In this document: positions 1 to 6,162 of the stretch, piece after piece
How the letters are laid out: each line of letters starts with the position of its first letter
Numbering within the stretch: the stretch's first letter is position 1
DNA from: Chloroflexota bacterium
GTDB taxonomy: Bacteria > Chloroflexota > Ktedonobacteria > Ktedonobacterales > Ktedonobacteraceae
Length of the DNA stretch: 8,728 nucleotides
Direction: 5' to 3'
Assembly (NCBI GenBank): GCA_005879655.1
Contig: VBJK01000307.1
Span: forward strand, 1 to 8,728
Notes under the pieces: model-generated
What the model saw: the letters and a program-made list of their open reading frames with translations, nothing else
Database searches by the model: none
Told to the model about the DNA's origin: nothing
Translations under genes and position numbers: made by a program

Positions 1-744
1 GATACAAACGCGCTGGACACCACCCCGCAAAGCCTCTTGTGCACCTAATAATTTTTTACGCATACGTCCTTTGGCATAATCCATATATTCATCTAATTCT
101 TGTGCAGGAATAGTACTAATTAACGTGCTATGGTCATTGGGATTCGTTAACAAGCCAGGTACATTGGTCATAATCGCCAGCGTATCCGCATGGAGCGCGG
201 CGGCAAGAGCGGCGGCGGCACGATCGCCATCCACGTTCAAGCGTTCGCCTTCATAACTGAGGGCTAATGGTGCGATGACGGGCGTAAAGCCAGCGTCTAA
301 CAGTTGGATGAGCAAGGCGCTATTGATCTGTTCGATGTGTCCAGTATAGTCGTCGCGCAGGATCTGTACGCGTCCCTGCGGTGTTACTGCACGTACGACG
401 GCTTTGCGGCGAGCAACCATTAAGCGACCGTCAACCCCACACAGACCAAGTGCGTTGACACCTTGCTGCTGTAAGAGGGCGACCAGTTCGGTATTGATCT
501 GTCCGGCTACAGCCATGGTGTAGATGCGCAAGGTTTCGCTATCGGTATAGCGACTGGTCATGCCACTGGGGGACGTGATCATACGCGTCTCGTGTCCCAT
601 GCGTTGTGCAAGCGTATTGGTCAGGTCAGAGCCACCATGGACCAGTACAACGCGGCGATCAGAGGCAACATAGGTGGCAATTTCACGGACAAACTTCTCT
701 GTTGCGACGCCGCTGGCCCCACCAATTTTCACGATAAGTGTCAT
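1..744 (-). CDS. lysZ: LysZ, [LysW]-aminoadipate kinase (amino-acid kinase family), 3' end cut by window edge
   Basis: The 248 visible codons encode an acetylglutamate-kinase-family enzyme that phosphorylates the side-chain carboxylate of the LysW-bound intermediate. It begins MTLIVKIGGASG, the nucleotide-binding KxGG motif. It carries HGGSDLTN (about residues 36-43) rather than the HGGG usual in ArgB; from memory, Thermus LysZ has HGGSAETN here. Other family blocks are ALGLCGVDGRL (about 98-108), a DYTG segment, ALSYEGERLNVDGD, TNVPGLL and the late GRMRKKLLGA. About 15-20 residues should be missing beyond position 1. The start is set by GGAGG about 8 nt upstream of the ATG. It is the fourth gene of the lysW-X-Y-Z set but lies 211 bp after lysY, so it may also have its own promoter. 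The main alternative is an ArgB-like kinase for arginine or a dual-use enzyme; the lysine T-boxes upstream favour lysine. Confidence 0.9.
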   Translation of the reverse strand, partial: MTLIVKIGGASGVATEKFVREIATYVASDRRVVLVHGGSDLTNTLAQRMGHETRMITSPSGMTSRYTDSETLRIYTMAVAGQINTELVALLQQQGVNALGLCGVDGRLMVARRKAVVRAVTPQGRVQILRDDYTGHIEQINSALLIQLLDAGFTPVIAPLALSYEGERLNVDGDRAAAALAAALHADTLAIMTNVPGLLTNPNDHSTLISTIPAQELDEYMDYAKGRMRKKLLGAQEALRGGVQRVCI

Positions 745-847
745 AGCAAAATTCCTCCATTGTGTCGATGTAGCGAAACTAGTCTTCCTGACTCTAGAGT
801 TTGGTAGCGATGCATGGCCTTTTATTGCCTTCTCTCCCCCATTTTGC

Positions 848-948
848 TGCTCACGTATAATAGATATATGAGCACGTTTCCAAACGTTAGTTCTTGAAAC
901 TACAGCAAAGGCCAGAATACAGGCTATATAACGTTACTTCTTGAAACT
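848..948 (-). promoter_or_regulatory. Repeat-rich lysY-lysZ intergenic region, candidate internal promoter/operator
   Basis: The 211-bp gap ahead of lysZ contains two direct repeats of 19 bp differing at one base: AACGTTAGTTCTTGAAACT (883-901) and AACGTTACTTCTTGAAACT (930-948), 47 bp apart. Overlapping the first is an inverted repeat ACGTTT-CC-AAACGT (874-887). Next to it is a second one, TGCTCA/TGAGCA (848-853 and 869-874), bracketing an AT-rich stretch that holds a TATTAT -10-like box read toward lysZ. The -35 match is weak (TTGGAA, spacer 15). The arrangement resembles a regulated promoter for lysZ and downstream genes, but no known operator is recognised. Confidence 0.35.
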
Positions 949-955
949 GAGAAAG

Positions 956-2020
956 TTAGATAGGATGCAATCCTGGGAACGTCAGCCCAAGGGTCTCATC
1001 CCATCCATGCATAGTGTTTGAAACTTGAATAGCATTGCCCGCCGCGCCCTTCATCAGGTTATCTAATGCCGAGATGACAACGACGCGGCGCTGTTCCATA
1101 TCCAGTTCAAAACCAATATCGCAATAGTTGCTACCGGCCAGGATCTTTGGCTCAGGATAACGATAAACACCAGTGCGCTCTTTAACCAGCCGAATAAAGG
1201 GTTCGCGCTGATAGGCTTCACGGTAGATGCGCCACAGCGTTTTTTCTTCGACGTGCTCGTTGACAAAAACATGAGCCGTGGCGAGTAGACCACGTACTAG
1301 GTCGATAGCTGTACCAGAGTAGGCAACCATCTGTTGCAGGTCGCTACCCGTAGAAACAAGGCCCAGTTCCTGGATGACTTCAGCACTATGGCGATGTCCC
1401 GTTGGTTGGAAGGAACGCACCGCGCCACTACGATCGGGATGATGGCTACCCGCACCAGGGGCCGCTCCTGCCGCCGATGAGCCAAATTTGGCTTCGATAA
1501 CCAGCGGCAACGCTGTATTGACAATACCGGCGCGATACAGCGGGGCCAGTCCTAGAATAGCCGCCGTTGCCGAACAGCCAGTCCCGCTCACCAGACTCGC
1601 GTCCGCCAATTCAGCACGATGCAGTTCAGGTAAGCCATAGACGGACTCACTCAGCAGTTGCGGTACACAATGTGCTGAACCGTACCAGCGCTGATAGAGT
1701 GCTGCCGAGCGCAGGCGGAAATCCGCTGAGAGATCTATGATGCGAGGTGCAAGGCTACTATATTGTCCAATCGCCTCGGACGATGCACCGTGCGGCAAGC
1801 AGAGAAAGAGTATGTCGCATGATGTTAGATCGTTGGGATGACAGAAACGCAGTATACTCAGCTTGCGCAGGTTAGGATGGCTGCTATGCAGGAACTGTCC
1901 AGCACGGCTAGCAGAAGCTACCTGTGTCAACTCTATCTGTGGGTGAAAGAGCAGGAGCCGTGCCAACTCTCCCCCCGTATAACCAGAACCACCGACAATT
2001 GTTGCGCGTAATCGGCTCAT
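956..2020 (-). CDS. lysY: LysY, [LysW]-aminoadipyl-phosphate reductase (ArgC family)
   Basis: This 354-residue NADPH-dependent reductase converts the acyl phosphate made by LysZ to the semialdehyde while the intermediate stays on LysW. The Rossmann loop is GGSGYTG (residues 10-16). The catalytic cysteine is C149 in SGTGCSATA, the ArgC/LysY active-site pattern. [11 protein letters not shown] (192-202) followed by [10 protein letters not shown] holds the conserved histidines, and [13 protein letters not shown] (320-332) is the family C-terminal signature. The ending [12 protein letters not shown] closely resembles Thermus LysY as I recall it. The length is typical for the family. The ATG lies inside the end of lysX (ATGA overlap), with AGGAGG 7 nt upstream, so translation is probably coupled. 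An arginine-pathway ArgC is the alternative, and the LysW/LysX partners make LysY the better call. Confidence 0.93.
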   Translation of the reverse strand: MSRLRATIVGGSGYTGGELARLLLFHPQIELTQVASASRAGQFLHSSHPNLRKLSILRFCHPNDLTSCDILFLCLPHGASSEAIGQYSSLAPRIIDLSADFRLRSAALYQRWYGSAHCVPQLLSESVYGLPELHRAELADASLVSGTGCSATAAILGLAPLYRAGIVNTALPLVIEAKFGSSAAGAAPGAGSHHPDRSGAVRSFQPTGHRHSAEVIQELGLVSTGSDLQQMVAYSGTAIDLVRGLLATAHVFVNEHVEEKTLWRIYREAYQREPFIRLVKERTGVYRYPEPKILAGSNYCDIGFELDMEQRRVVVISALDNLMKGAAGNAIQVSNTMHGWDETLGLTFPGLHPI

Positions 2021-2880
2021 AGTACAGCCTCCTCTCTGACTCCGCTGAGTACATAATCAAGCATTTCATTGGGAATATCAACACCGGTTGGCGCGATACT
2101 ATTACGAAACTCCATGGTAGCATTAATCTCATTCACCAGGAAGCCACGCTCCTCATCCTCCAGCACATCGACGGCCAGAATACCACCGCCCACGGCCCGC
2201 GCGGCACGTACACAGATATCGTTGAGTTCAGCTGTCACTGGACAATTGCTGGTGATTGCACCACGTGCCGTATTTGTCACCCAATGAGCACTACTGCGAT
2301 AAATAGCGCAGATGACGCGCTCTCCAATAACGAAGGCGCGAATATCGCGTTGTGGCTTGGCAACATATTCCTGAATATAGTGAATGTGATGTTGATAGCC
2401 GCCCAGCGTTTCCTGGTGTTCAAGCACGGCCTCGGCGGCATCGCGGTCATTCACACGTGCGAGCAGCCGCCCCCAGGAGCCAGTAACGGGTTTGAGTACC
2501 GCTGGATAGCCCAGTCGCTCGATACCCTGTACAGCGGTATGTGCCTCAAAAGCCAACATAGTACGGGGCGTTGGCACATTCTCACGCAGTAGCGCCAGCG
2601 TAGTGAGCAGTTTATCGTTGCAGACGGTTGTCACCGCCGCCGAGTTGAAGGTGGGAAGTCCCCAGTGCTCTAATATGTGCAAAACCGCTAGCCCGCGCGA
2701 CTGACTCACGCTGCGACATAGTACAGCGTCAACTGCGCTCCATCGTTTATCCGCTCCGGCCAGATCGAGCAGTAGCTCGCCATCATCGATAATCTCATAC
2801 TCGACCCCACGTTTCTGTAACGCTTCGATCAGTATCTTTTCCTCCACCCGGATGCGAGATGTAAGAATAGCCAGACGCAT
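2017..2880 (-). CDS. lysX: LysX, ATP-dependent LysW:alpha-aminoadipate ligase (ATP-grasp)
   Basis: This 287-residue RimK-like ATP-grasp enzyme joins the alpha-amino group of its substrate to the C-terminal glutamate of LysW, protecting it for later steps. Conserved blocks are [10 protein letters not shown] (55-64), [13 protein letters not shown] (129-141, ATP loop), IQEYV (169-173), [14 protein letters not shown] (194-207), D238, and [12 protein letters not shown] (250-261), which supplies metal ligands E251 and N253. The match to Thermus LysX, recalled from memory, runs almost the whole length. The reading frame extends 9 nt upstream to a GTG, but the ATG preceded by GAGGGAG at about 9 nt gives the family-like [11 protein letters not shown] start. 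The stop overlaps the lysY start. The paralogous ArgX (glutamate-specific, arginine) is the alternative; I cannot separate the two on specificity residues from memory. Confidence 0.93.
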   Translation of the reverse strand: MRLAILTSRIRVEEKILIEALQKRGVEYEIIDDGELLLDLAGADKRWSAVDAVLCRSVSQSRGLAVLHILEHWGLPTFNSAAVTTVCNDKLLTTLALLRENVPTPRTMLAFEAHTAVQGIERLGYPAVLKPVTGSWGRLLARVNDRDAAEAVLEHQETLGGYQHHIHYIQEYVAKPQRDIRAFVIGERVICAIYRSSAHWVTNTARGAITSNCPVTAELNDICVRAARAVGGGILAVDVLEDEERGFLVNEINATMEFRNSIAPTGVDIPNEMLDYVLSGVREEAVL

Positions 2881-2907
2881 AAAATTCACTCCCTCTCTGC
2901 TGGTTCA

Positions 2908-2930
2908 GGAACCACCGCAATGGTGGCTCC
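2908..2930 (-). promoter_or_regulatory. Strong intercistronic hairpin between lysW and lysX
   Basis: In the transcript, GGAGCCACC pairs with GGUGGUUCC over nine consecutive positions (eight Watson-Crick and one G-U) around a five-base loop AUUGC. It starts on the last base of the lysW stop codon and ends 19 nt before the preferred lysX GTG/ATG region. No U-tract follows, so it is not a standard intrinsic terminator. A likely role is mRNA stabilisation or partial attenuation, giving more of the stoichiometric carrier LysW than of the catalytic enzymes; that role is inferred. Confidence 0.6.
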
Positions 2931-3091
2931 TACTCACCCCAGTCCTCTTCAACCTGCGGTGCCAGCGCCACTTTTGGTTGATCGATGTTGAGTACCTCAA
3001 GTTCCGCATTACAATCGGGACAGTAGACAATCTCACCAATCATGAGACCTTGCAGACTCACCTCTGCTTCGCATTCTGGACAATGGGCCAT
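2930..3091 (-). CDS. lysW: LysW, amino-group carrier protein
   Basis: This 53-residue acidic zinc-binding carrier holds the growing lysine (or arginine) precursor through its C-terminal glutamate. It has two Cys pairs, CPEC (C4, C7) and CPDC (C24, C27), which should bind one zinc. It ends in EEDWGE; the EDWGE tail is the hallmark of LysW, with the final Glu forming the isopeptide bond. The length matches Thermus LysW (about 54 residues). Longer in-frame starts exist upstream, but the ATG beginning MAHCPEC is best: AAGGAG lies about 10 nt upstream, whereas the next ATG upstream is only 1 nt from it. The gene is first in the operon, directly downstream of the two T-box leaders and two copies of the palindromic repeat. 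Confidence 0.96.
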   Translation of the reverse strand: MAHCPECEAEVSLQGLMIGEIVYCPDCNAELEVLNIDQPKVALAPQVEEDWGE

Positions 3092-3112
3092 GTGTTGCAT
3101 TCTCCTTTTCAA

Positions 3113-3188
3113 GCGCAATGAATTGCGCGGCTATATTGCGTGCAATAATTTGCATAATTACGTGAGGCGCAATGAATTGCGCGGCTAC
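3113..3188 (+). repeat. Two direct copies of the palindromic repeat upstream of lysW
   Basis: GCGCAATGAATTGCGC followed by GGCTAT or GGCTAC occurs at 3113-3134 and 3167-3188, in the same orientation. Each 16-mer can fold as a 7-bp stem with a 2-base centre. Between them is a smaller dyad, ATTGC-GT-GCAAT (3135-3146). The first copy ends only a few bases from the lysW ribosome-binding site, so in the mRNA a hairpin would abut it. The pair lies between the second T-box terminator and lysW, inside the operon leader. Confidence 0.85.
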
Positions 3189-3192
3189 GGGA

Positions 3193-3240
3193 CAAACAAA
3201 ACGCCCTTCATCTTCCATAATAGAGGAAGCATGAAGGGCG
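3193..3240 (-). terminator. Intrinsic terminator of T-box 2
   Basis: On the minus strand CGCCCTTCAT plus CTTCC pairs with GGAAG plus ATGAAGGGCG: 15 bp with a single bulged G and an 8-base loop. It is followed at once by TTTTGTTTG. The 5' arm is shared with the antiterminator, the usual T-box switch design. Confidence 0.92.
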
Positions 3241-3500
3241 ATCATTAGCTCTCGCGGTACCACCTTCATTATCATCGCTTCAGCGCAATAATATCTTTAT
3301 GTAGCTCATTAACCAGCGCTGGTTATGCTACACGTCTACCCTATAACGGGGGCCTCCGGCAAAGGTCTACTCTTGTTCAGACAATTTCTTCTCGCAGCTT
3401 ACAGGTTTTTTTCACGGTACTGGCATACAGGCATTTCACCACGCGCCTGCTCTCTGCTTGCGACAGGAGACCGTTACTCGTCCCTTCAATGCTTTTCTAA
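3193..3500 (-). promoter_or_regulatory. T-box riboswitch 2 (lysine specifier AAA), proximal to lysW
   Basis: This is the second of two tandem T-box leaders; binding of uncharged tRNA-Lys should stabilise the antiterminator and allow transcription into lysW. Visible parts, in transcript order, are GGGACGAGTAA at the 5' side of stem I, AGAGAG plus GTGGTGAAA of the distal stem I region, and a specifier loop GAAA-AAA-A (specifier AAA at 3407-3409). Next come GCCGGAGGCCCCCG of the stem II/IIA-B region, a stem III built on GTAGC...GCTAC with the palindrome AACCAGCGCTGGTT (3301-3331), and the T-box itself, GAAGGTGGTACCGCG (3253-3267). Its TGGT bulge sequence fits a tRNA ending ACCA. ATGAAGG of the T-box region can pair with CCTTCAT, the same bases that form the terminator's 5' arm. 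The run of seven As leaves the exact register open, but nearly every reading is Lys. Confidence 0.93.
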
Positions 3501-3548
3501 CTATGCGATTGTGTAAGATATATTTTTATTGAGTAGAGAATAAAGGGC

Positions 3549-3608
3549 AAACAAAAACGCCCTTCATCCTCCAACGAAATTTTTTCTTGTTGGGAAGGAC
3601 GAAGAGCG
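3549..3608 (-). terminator. Intrinsic terminator of T-box 1
   Basis: CGCTCTTCGTCCTTC on the minus strand pairs with GAGGATGAAGGGCG and continues as AAC/GTT after a two-base bulge, about 18 bp with a few G-U pairs. TTTTTGTTTG follows. The stem tip and loop are A/T-rich. The GTCCTTC part can alternatively pair with GAAGG of the T-box motif. Confidence 0.9.
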
Positions 3609-3926
3609 ATATCATTTCTATATGACAGGGCTTTTCGCGGTACCACCTTCATTTGTCACTACCTTACGATAGCAACCTCTAAGAGCAAGCAGAAACGTTG
3701 CTCTTCCTACCCGATCACGGGGGCACCCGGCGGAGGTCTACTTTCGTACAGTGATCAGTTTCATATGTTAAAACTAACCAGTGTAGACGATTTCTTCTCG
3801 CAGCTTAGGGGATCTTTTTCACAGTACTGGCATACAGGTTTTTCACCACTCACCTGTTCTCTGAATGCGACAGGAGACTGCTACTCGTCCCTTCAAAGCA
3901 TTTTTCGTATTCGGTTCTTAGCTATG
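3549..3926 (-). promoter_or_regulatory. T-box riboswitch 1 (lysine specifier AAG), distal
   Basis: This is the first T-box met by RNA polymerase. Visible parts are a stem I base GCTT/AAGC with GGGA/TCCC above it (3803-3899), GGGACGAGTAG (S-turn side), CAGAGAACAGG and GTGGTGAAA of the distal stem I region, and the specifier loop GAAA-AAG-A (AAG at 3814-3816). Then come GCCGGGTGCCCCCG, a stem III with perfect 8-bp arms AAGAGCAA/TTGCTCTT (3681-3705), and GAAGGTGGTACCGCG (3636-3650), identical to the T-box motif of the second leader. Several other segments are shared with it, such as CCTGTATGCCAGTAC and AAGCTGCGAGAAGAAAT, indicating duplication of one leader. Both terminators must be read through for lysW expression, giving an AND-like double check on uncharged tRNA-Lys. 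Confidence 0.92.
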
Positions 3927-3932
3927 TGTATA

Positions 3933-3962
3933 CTTATAACATGTTGCAACTTATGTTGTCAA
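3933..3962 (-). promoter_or_regulatory. Sigma-70-type promoter of the T-box/lysWXYZ operon
   Basis: A perfect -35 TTGACA (3957-3962) is followed after 18 bp by TATAAG (3933-3938), five of six -10 consensus bases. Transcription would start near 3926, about 27 nt before stem I of the first T-box. Position and strength fit a constitutive promoter whose output is set by the two riboswitches. Confidence 0.78.
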
Positions 3963-4130
3963 GGATAATCTTATACAAATGTCTGCGTAAGGGTGTGCGA
4001 TTTTGCTACTGGGTGTAGGGAAGATGGTAATGTCGTCTGTCTATGGCTCTCCATTGGTAAGTTACGGATGTGTGTGGTACAGAACACACGTCCCATATAG
4101 CTTTGCTGCTTCACCTCACTTCCCCCCTTA

Positions 4131-4469
4131 TCAGCCTCCCGACACACCCTCATCCGACTTCCAACGCAAAGCATCACGTTTCCGATACTTCGCCATAACC
4201 TGATCAAACGCCGTATCCAGATCAATATCCAGCGAATTTGCCAGGCAGGTAACAACATAGAGAATATCGCCGAGTTCGCCAGCGATACTGCCCTGATCCT
4301 CATTGGCCTTCTTAGGCTTCTCGCCGTGATGATGATTAATCTCGCGTGCCAGCTCACCAACCTCCTCAGTCAGGCGGGCCAGACTGGAGAGCGGTGCCCA
4401 ATAATGATTCTGCCACTCCTCCCGAATCAGATGATCTACCTCTAGCTGTACATCACGCAGCGTTCTCAT
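4131..4469 (-). CDS. MazG-like nucleotide pyrophosphohydrolase, YpjD type
   Basis: This 112-residue all-alpha NTP pyrophosphohydrolase should cleave (d)NTPs to NMP and pyrophosphate, probably as a house-cleaning enzyme. The metal-binding signature is present: EEVGE (E35, E36, E39) in RLTEEVGELAREINH, and E65/D68 in GELGDILYVVTCLANSL. KPKKANED between them and the N-terminal EVDHLI...W.PL layout resemble Bacillus YpjD as I recall it; the length agrees with that single-domain group rather than with two-domain MazG. Its ATG overlaps by 4 bp (ATGA) the old stop codon of the asparaginase gene, indicating an operon with coupled translation. The substrate is not readable from sequence. Confidence 0.88.
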   Translation of the reverse strand: MRTLRDVQLEVDHLIREEWQNHYWAPLSSLARLTEEVGELAREINHHHGEKPKKANEDQGSIAGELGDILYVVTCLANSLDIDLDTAFDQVMAKYRKRDALRWKSDEGVSGG

Positions 4470-5297
4470 GCAACAACAAATCCTTCAGCAGTAATAGCGG
4501 CGTAGGTCATGCTTTCACTATTGTAGGCAAAACCAATATTCCAGGTAGGCAATGGCAGCTTCAGCCGCAACCTGGGCAAGGGCACCTTGCGCAACAAGAT
4601 CCGCCGCTCTTTTGGCCAGCAGCACACGTATAATGTCCTCACCACGCCCCGTCGTGGAGATAGCCGCCTCGCTATCAGCATAGAAGCCACAGCCGATCAA
4701 TGGCGTATCCCCCACACGACCAGGATATTTATTAAGTATGCCCCCGGTAGAAGTAGCCGCCGCTACATGACCTGCCGCATCAAGAGCAACCGCCCCCACT
4801 GTACCATGCTTCTTTTCCGTATCCTCCACCGGCGTCTCTTGCGCCTGCGTCTGCAACCAACGATTATATTGTCGCTCTACCAGCAAATCTTCAAATTTAC
4901 ATAAAGACATGCCATTTTTCAGCGCGAACTCCTGTGCACCACGACTGGCCAGTAGCACGTGAGGACTATGCTCCATGACTTTCCTGGCCAGCGAGATAGG
5001 ATTTTTGATCAGCTCAACCGCACCGACCGCACCTGTACGCAAGGTATGACCTTCCATGATTCCGGCATCCATCTCGATATTTCCAGTCTGCGTCAGACAT
5101 GAACCTGTACCGGCATTGTAATGCGGATTATCTTCGAGTGCTCGCACAGCAGTTTCGACGGCATCGAGTGCTGAGCCACCTTGCTGTAAAATGTGCCAAC
5201 CAAGCTGTGCGGCATCTTTACAGCCCGCCCGGCAGACGGCCAGACGTTCAACTGCGATTGAGCCAGCTCCCCCATGAACAATTATAGCGATTGACAT
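4466..5297 (-). pseudogene. Plant-type L-asparaginase/isoaspartyl peptidase (Ntn hydrolase), 3' end frameshifted by an internal deletion
   Basis: An intact member would self-cleave and hydrolyse asparagine or isoaspartyl dipeptides. Residues 1-253 look normal: IIVHGGAGS at the N-terminus, NAGTGS, GNIEMDAG, the cleavage site HGTVGAVA with nucleophile T166, GGILNKYPGRVGDTPLIGCGFYAD (185-207) and STTGRGEDIIR (214-224). After AAIAYLE the frame runs into YWFCLQ and a TAG at 4518. The expected C-terminal strand, NIGFAYNSESMTYAAI...GFVVA, follows directly in another frame and ends at the TGA overlapping the MazG start. The stretch of about 17-19 residues usually between these parts (RxxGxGGLIxxD-like) is missing, so an out-of-frame deletion of roughly 50-60 bp is inferred. 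A 259-residue truncated protein may still be made. A sequencing or assembly error is the alternative. Confidence 0.75.
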
Positions 5298-5331
5298 ATA
5301 TTCTCTTCTTTCTCCCCTTGAAGATGTGCAT

Positions 5332-5386
5332 CAGGGTAGCCCCAAGGGACAATGCCGCCCAGGGCAACCCCAAGGGATTGCCCCTG
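5332..5386. repeat. Two degenerate ~28-bp repeats with hairpin potential
   Basis: CAGGGTAGCCCCAAGGGACA (from 5332) and CAGGGCAACCCCAAGGGATT (from 5360) are near-copies with a 28-bp period in the 120-bp gap upstream of the asparaginase gene. The second folds as CAGGGCAA/TTGCCCCTG around a C/G-rich loop. A separate TGCAC/GTGCA stem (5403-5417) directly follows the stop codon of the upstream small gene. No U-tract accompanies either, so termination is possible but not supported. Confidence 0.55.
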
Positions 5387-5417
5387 ATCCCCCCTGATGG
5401 CCTGCACCCCTCGTGCA

Positions 5418-5762
5418 TTATAAGCGCTGACGCCTCTTCTTCAGCGTCTCTTGCAGCAAGGCCAATTCTTTTTCCATCTCGTTAACCGATGCAGGCACTG
5501 CACTTTGCGTACTTAGCTTACCAGTCGCCTGACCAGAGTCCAGCTCAGCTACCTGCTCACGGCGTATGACATTAATGGGTTTTGATCCTTGGGGGGGAGG
5601 AGTTGAGCGAGGTCCTGGCTTGGAGTGCGGCCACTGTGGGAAATGGTATCCGCCGCTATTTTGCACTGTCTGACTCGCTGGTGGCGCATTTTCTTGAAGC
5701 GCCTGTTGTTGGGTTGTTTTATTTTCTGATTTCAGAGCTTGTTTTGTGGCTTTTTGCGCCAT
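5418..5762 (-). CDS. Small Gln/Pro/Lys-rich hypothetical protein with C-terminal helical tail
   Basis: I do not recognise this 114-residue protein. It is hydrophilic and of low complexity: a Lys/Gln-rich start (MAQKATKQALKSENK), a Gln-rich patch, a Pro/Ser/Gly-rich centre with GGYHFPQWPHSKPGPRS and TPPPQGSKP, and a charged, probably helical or coiled-coil end with VNEMEKELALLQ and KKRRQRL. No signal peptide or membrane segment is visible. Two adjacent ATGs are possible. The second gives about 7 nt from AAGGAG and is preferred; the first gives about 4 nt. The good ribosome-binding site argues that it is a real gene. It precedes the asparaginase gene on the same strand and may share a transcript with it. 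Function unknown. Confidence 0.62.
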   Translation of the reverse strand: MAQKATKQALKSENKTTQQQALQENAPPASQTVQNSGGYHFPQWPHSKPGPRSTPPPQGSKPINVIRREQVAELDSGQATGKLSTQSAVPASVNEMEKELALLQETLKKRRQRL

Positions 5763-5828
5763 CATTTCTCTCCTTAATTAGAGCTGTACTGTTGCAATAG
5801 AATAAATAATTTCTATGGTTTCCTTCAT

Positions 5829-6117
5829 CCATCCATTTTTATGGGTGCACGTCATTTTTTTACCCATATGGGCAATAGATTCGTAGGAGTGCAATTCATT
5901 GCACCATGCGTTTTGACGTGTACATGTCATATGTTGCCCATATGATGCGAAAGCTTCGTAGGCGCGCAATGAATTGCGCCGAGTGTTTTGACGTGTACGT
6001 GTCATATGGGCAATAGCTTCGTAGTTGCGCAATGAATTGCGCCGAGCGTTTTGACGTGTACGTGTCATATGGGCAATAGCTTCGTAGTTGCGCAATTCAT
6101 TGCGCCTGCATTCGTGC
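5829..6117 (-). repeat. ~63-bp tandem repeat array carrying the palindromic 16-mer
   Basis: Units begin CATATGGGCAATAGCTTCGT at 6066, 6003 and (with variation) 5939 and 5865. Each holds the GCGCAATGAATTGCGC-type core followed by GTTTTGACGTGTACGTGT; a further degenerate unit extends to about 5829. Units starting at 6003 and 5865 are exactly 63 bp. The unit near 5939 is preceded by an 11-bp insertion that repeats CATATG. The core reads GAA...(GA centre) at 5964-5979 and 6027-6042, but is inverted (TC centre) at 5889-5904 and 6090-6105. The array fills the divergent region between the small hypothetical gene and the epimerase gene. Confidence 0.85.
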
Positions 6118-6145
6118 CTCTGGCGCAATGAATTGCGCAACTACG
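6083..6145. repeat. 24-bp perfect inverted repeat made of two palindrome units
   Basis: The arm at 6083-6106 (CGTAGTTGCGC...TTGCGCC) is perfectly complementary to the arm at 6122-6145, leaving a 15-base loop. Each arm itself contains the 16-bp near-palindrome, so either local 7-bp hairpins or one 24-bp hairpin can form. Confidence 0.85.
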
Positions 6146-6162
6146 TGTGGTGGGTGGGCACA

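Noticed and set aside
956..2020. Naming the reductase and kinase argC and argB
   Set aside because: Generic annotation would do this, but the adjoining lysW/lysX, the LysZ-type HGGS motif and the lysine T-boxes favour the LysW-dependent names; arginine use remains an alternative.
2881..2889. GTG start for lysX nine bases upstream of the chosen ATG
   Set aside because: The ATG has the better ribosome-binding-site spacing and gives the N-terminus expected for LysX.
3325..3968. Plus-strand open frames over the leader region (e.g. 3325-3516, 3765-3968)
   Set aside because: They lie on the antisense of the two T-box leaders, and their similar peptides come from the duplicated RNA structure, not from protein homology.
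4069..4091. GTGTGT/ACACAC hairpin downstream of MazG as a terminator
   Set aside because: The stem is only six to eight weak pairs, and no U-tract follows on the minus strand.
3971..4360. A 129-codon minus-strand frame overlapping the MazG gene
   Set aside because: It is an out-of-frame shadow of MazG running into the intergenic region, with no recognisable motif or ribosome-binding site.
5778..6140. A 120-codon minus-strand open frame with 21-residue repeats (RRNSLRNYEAIAHM-type)
   Set aside because: It starts with TTG inside a palindromic repeat with no ribosome-binding site, and its periodicity is only the 63-bp DNA array read in frame. Unit indels are non-uniform and no family resemblance is seen.
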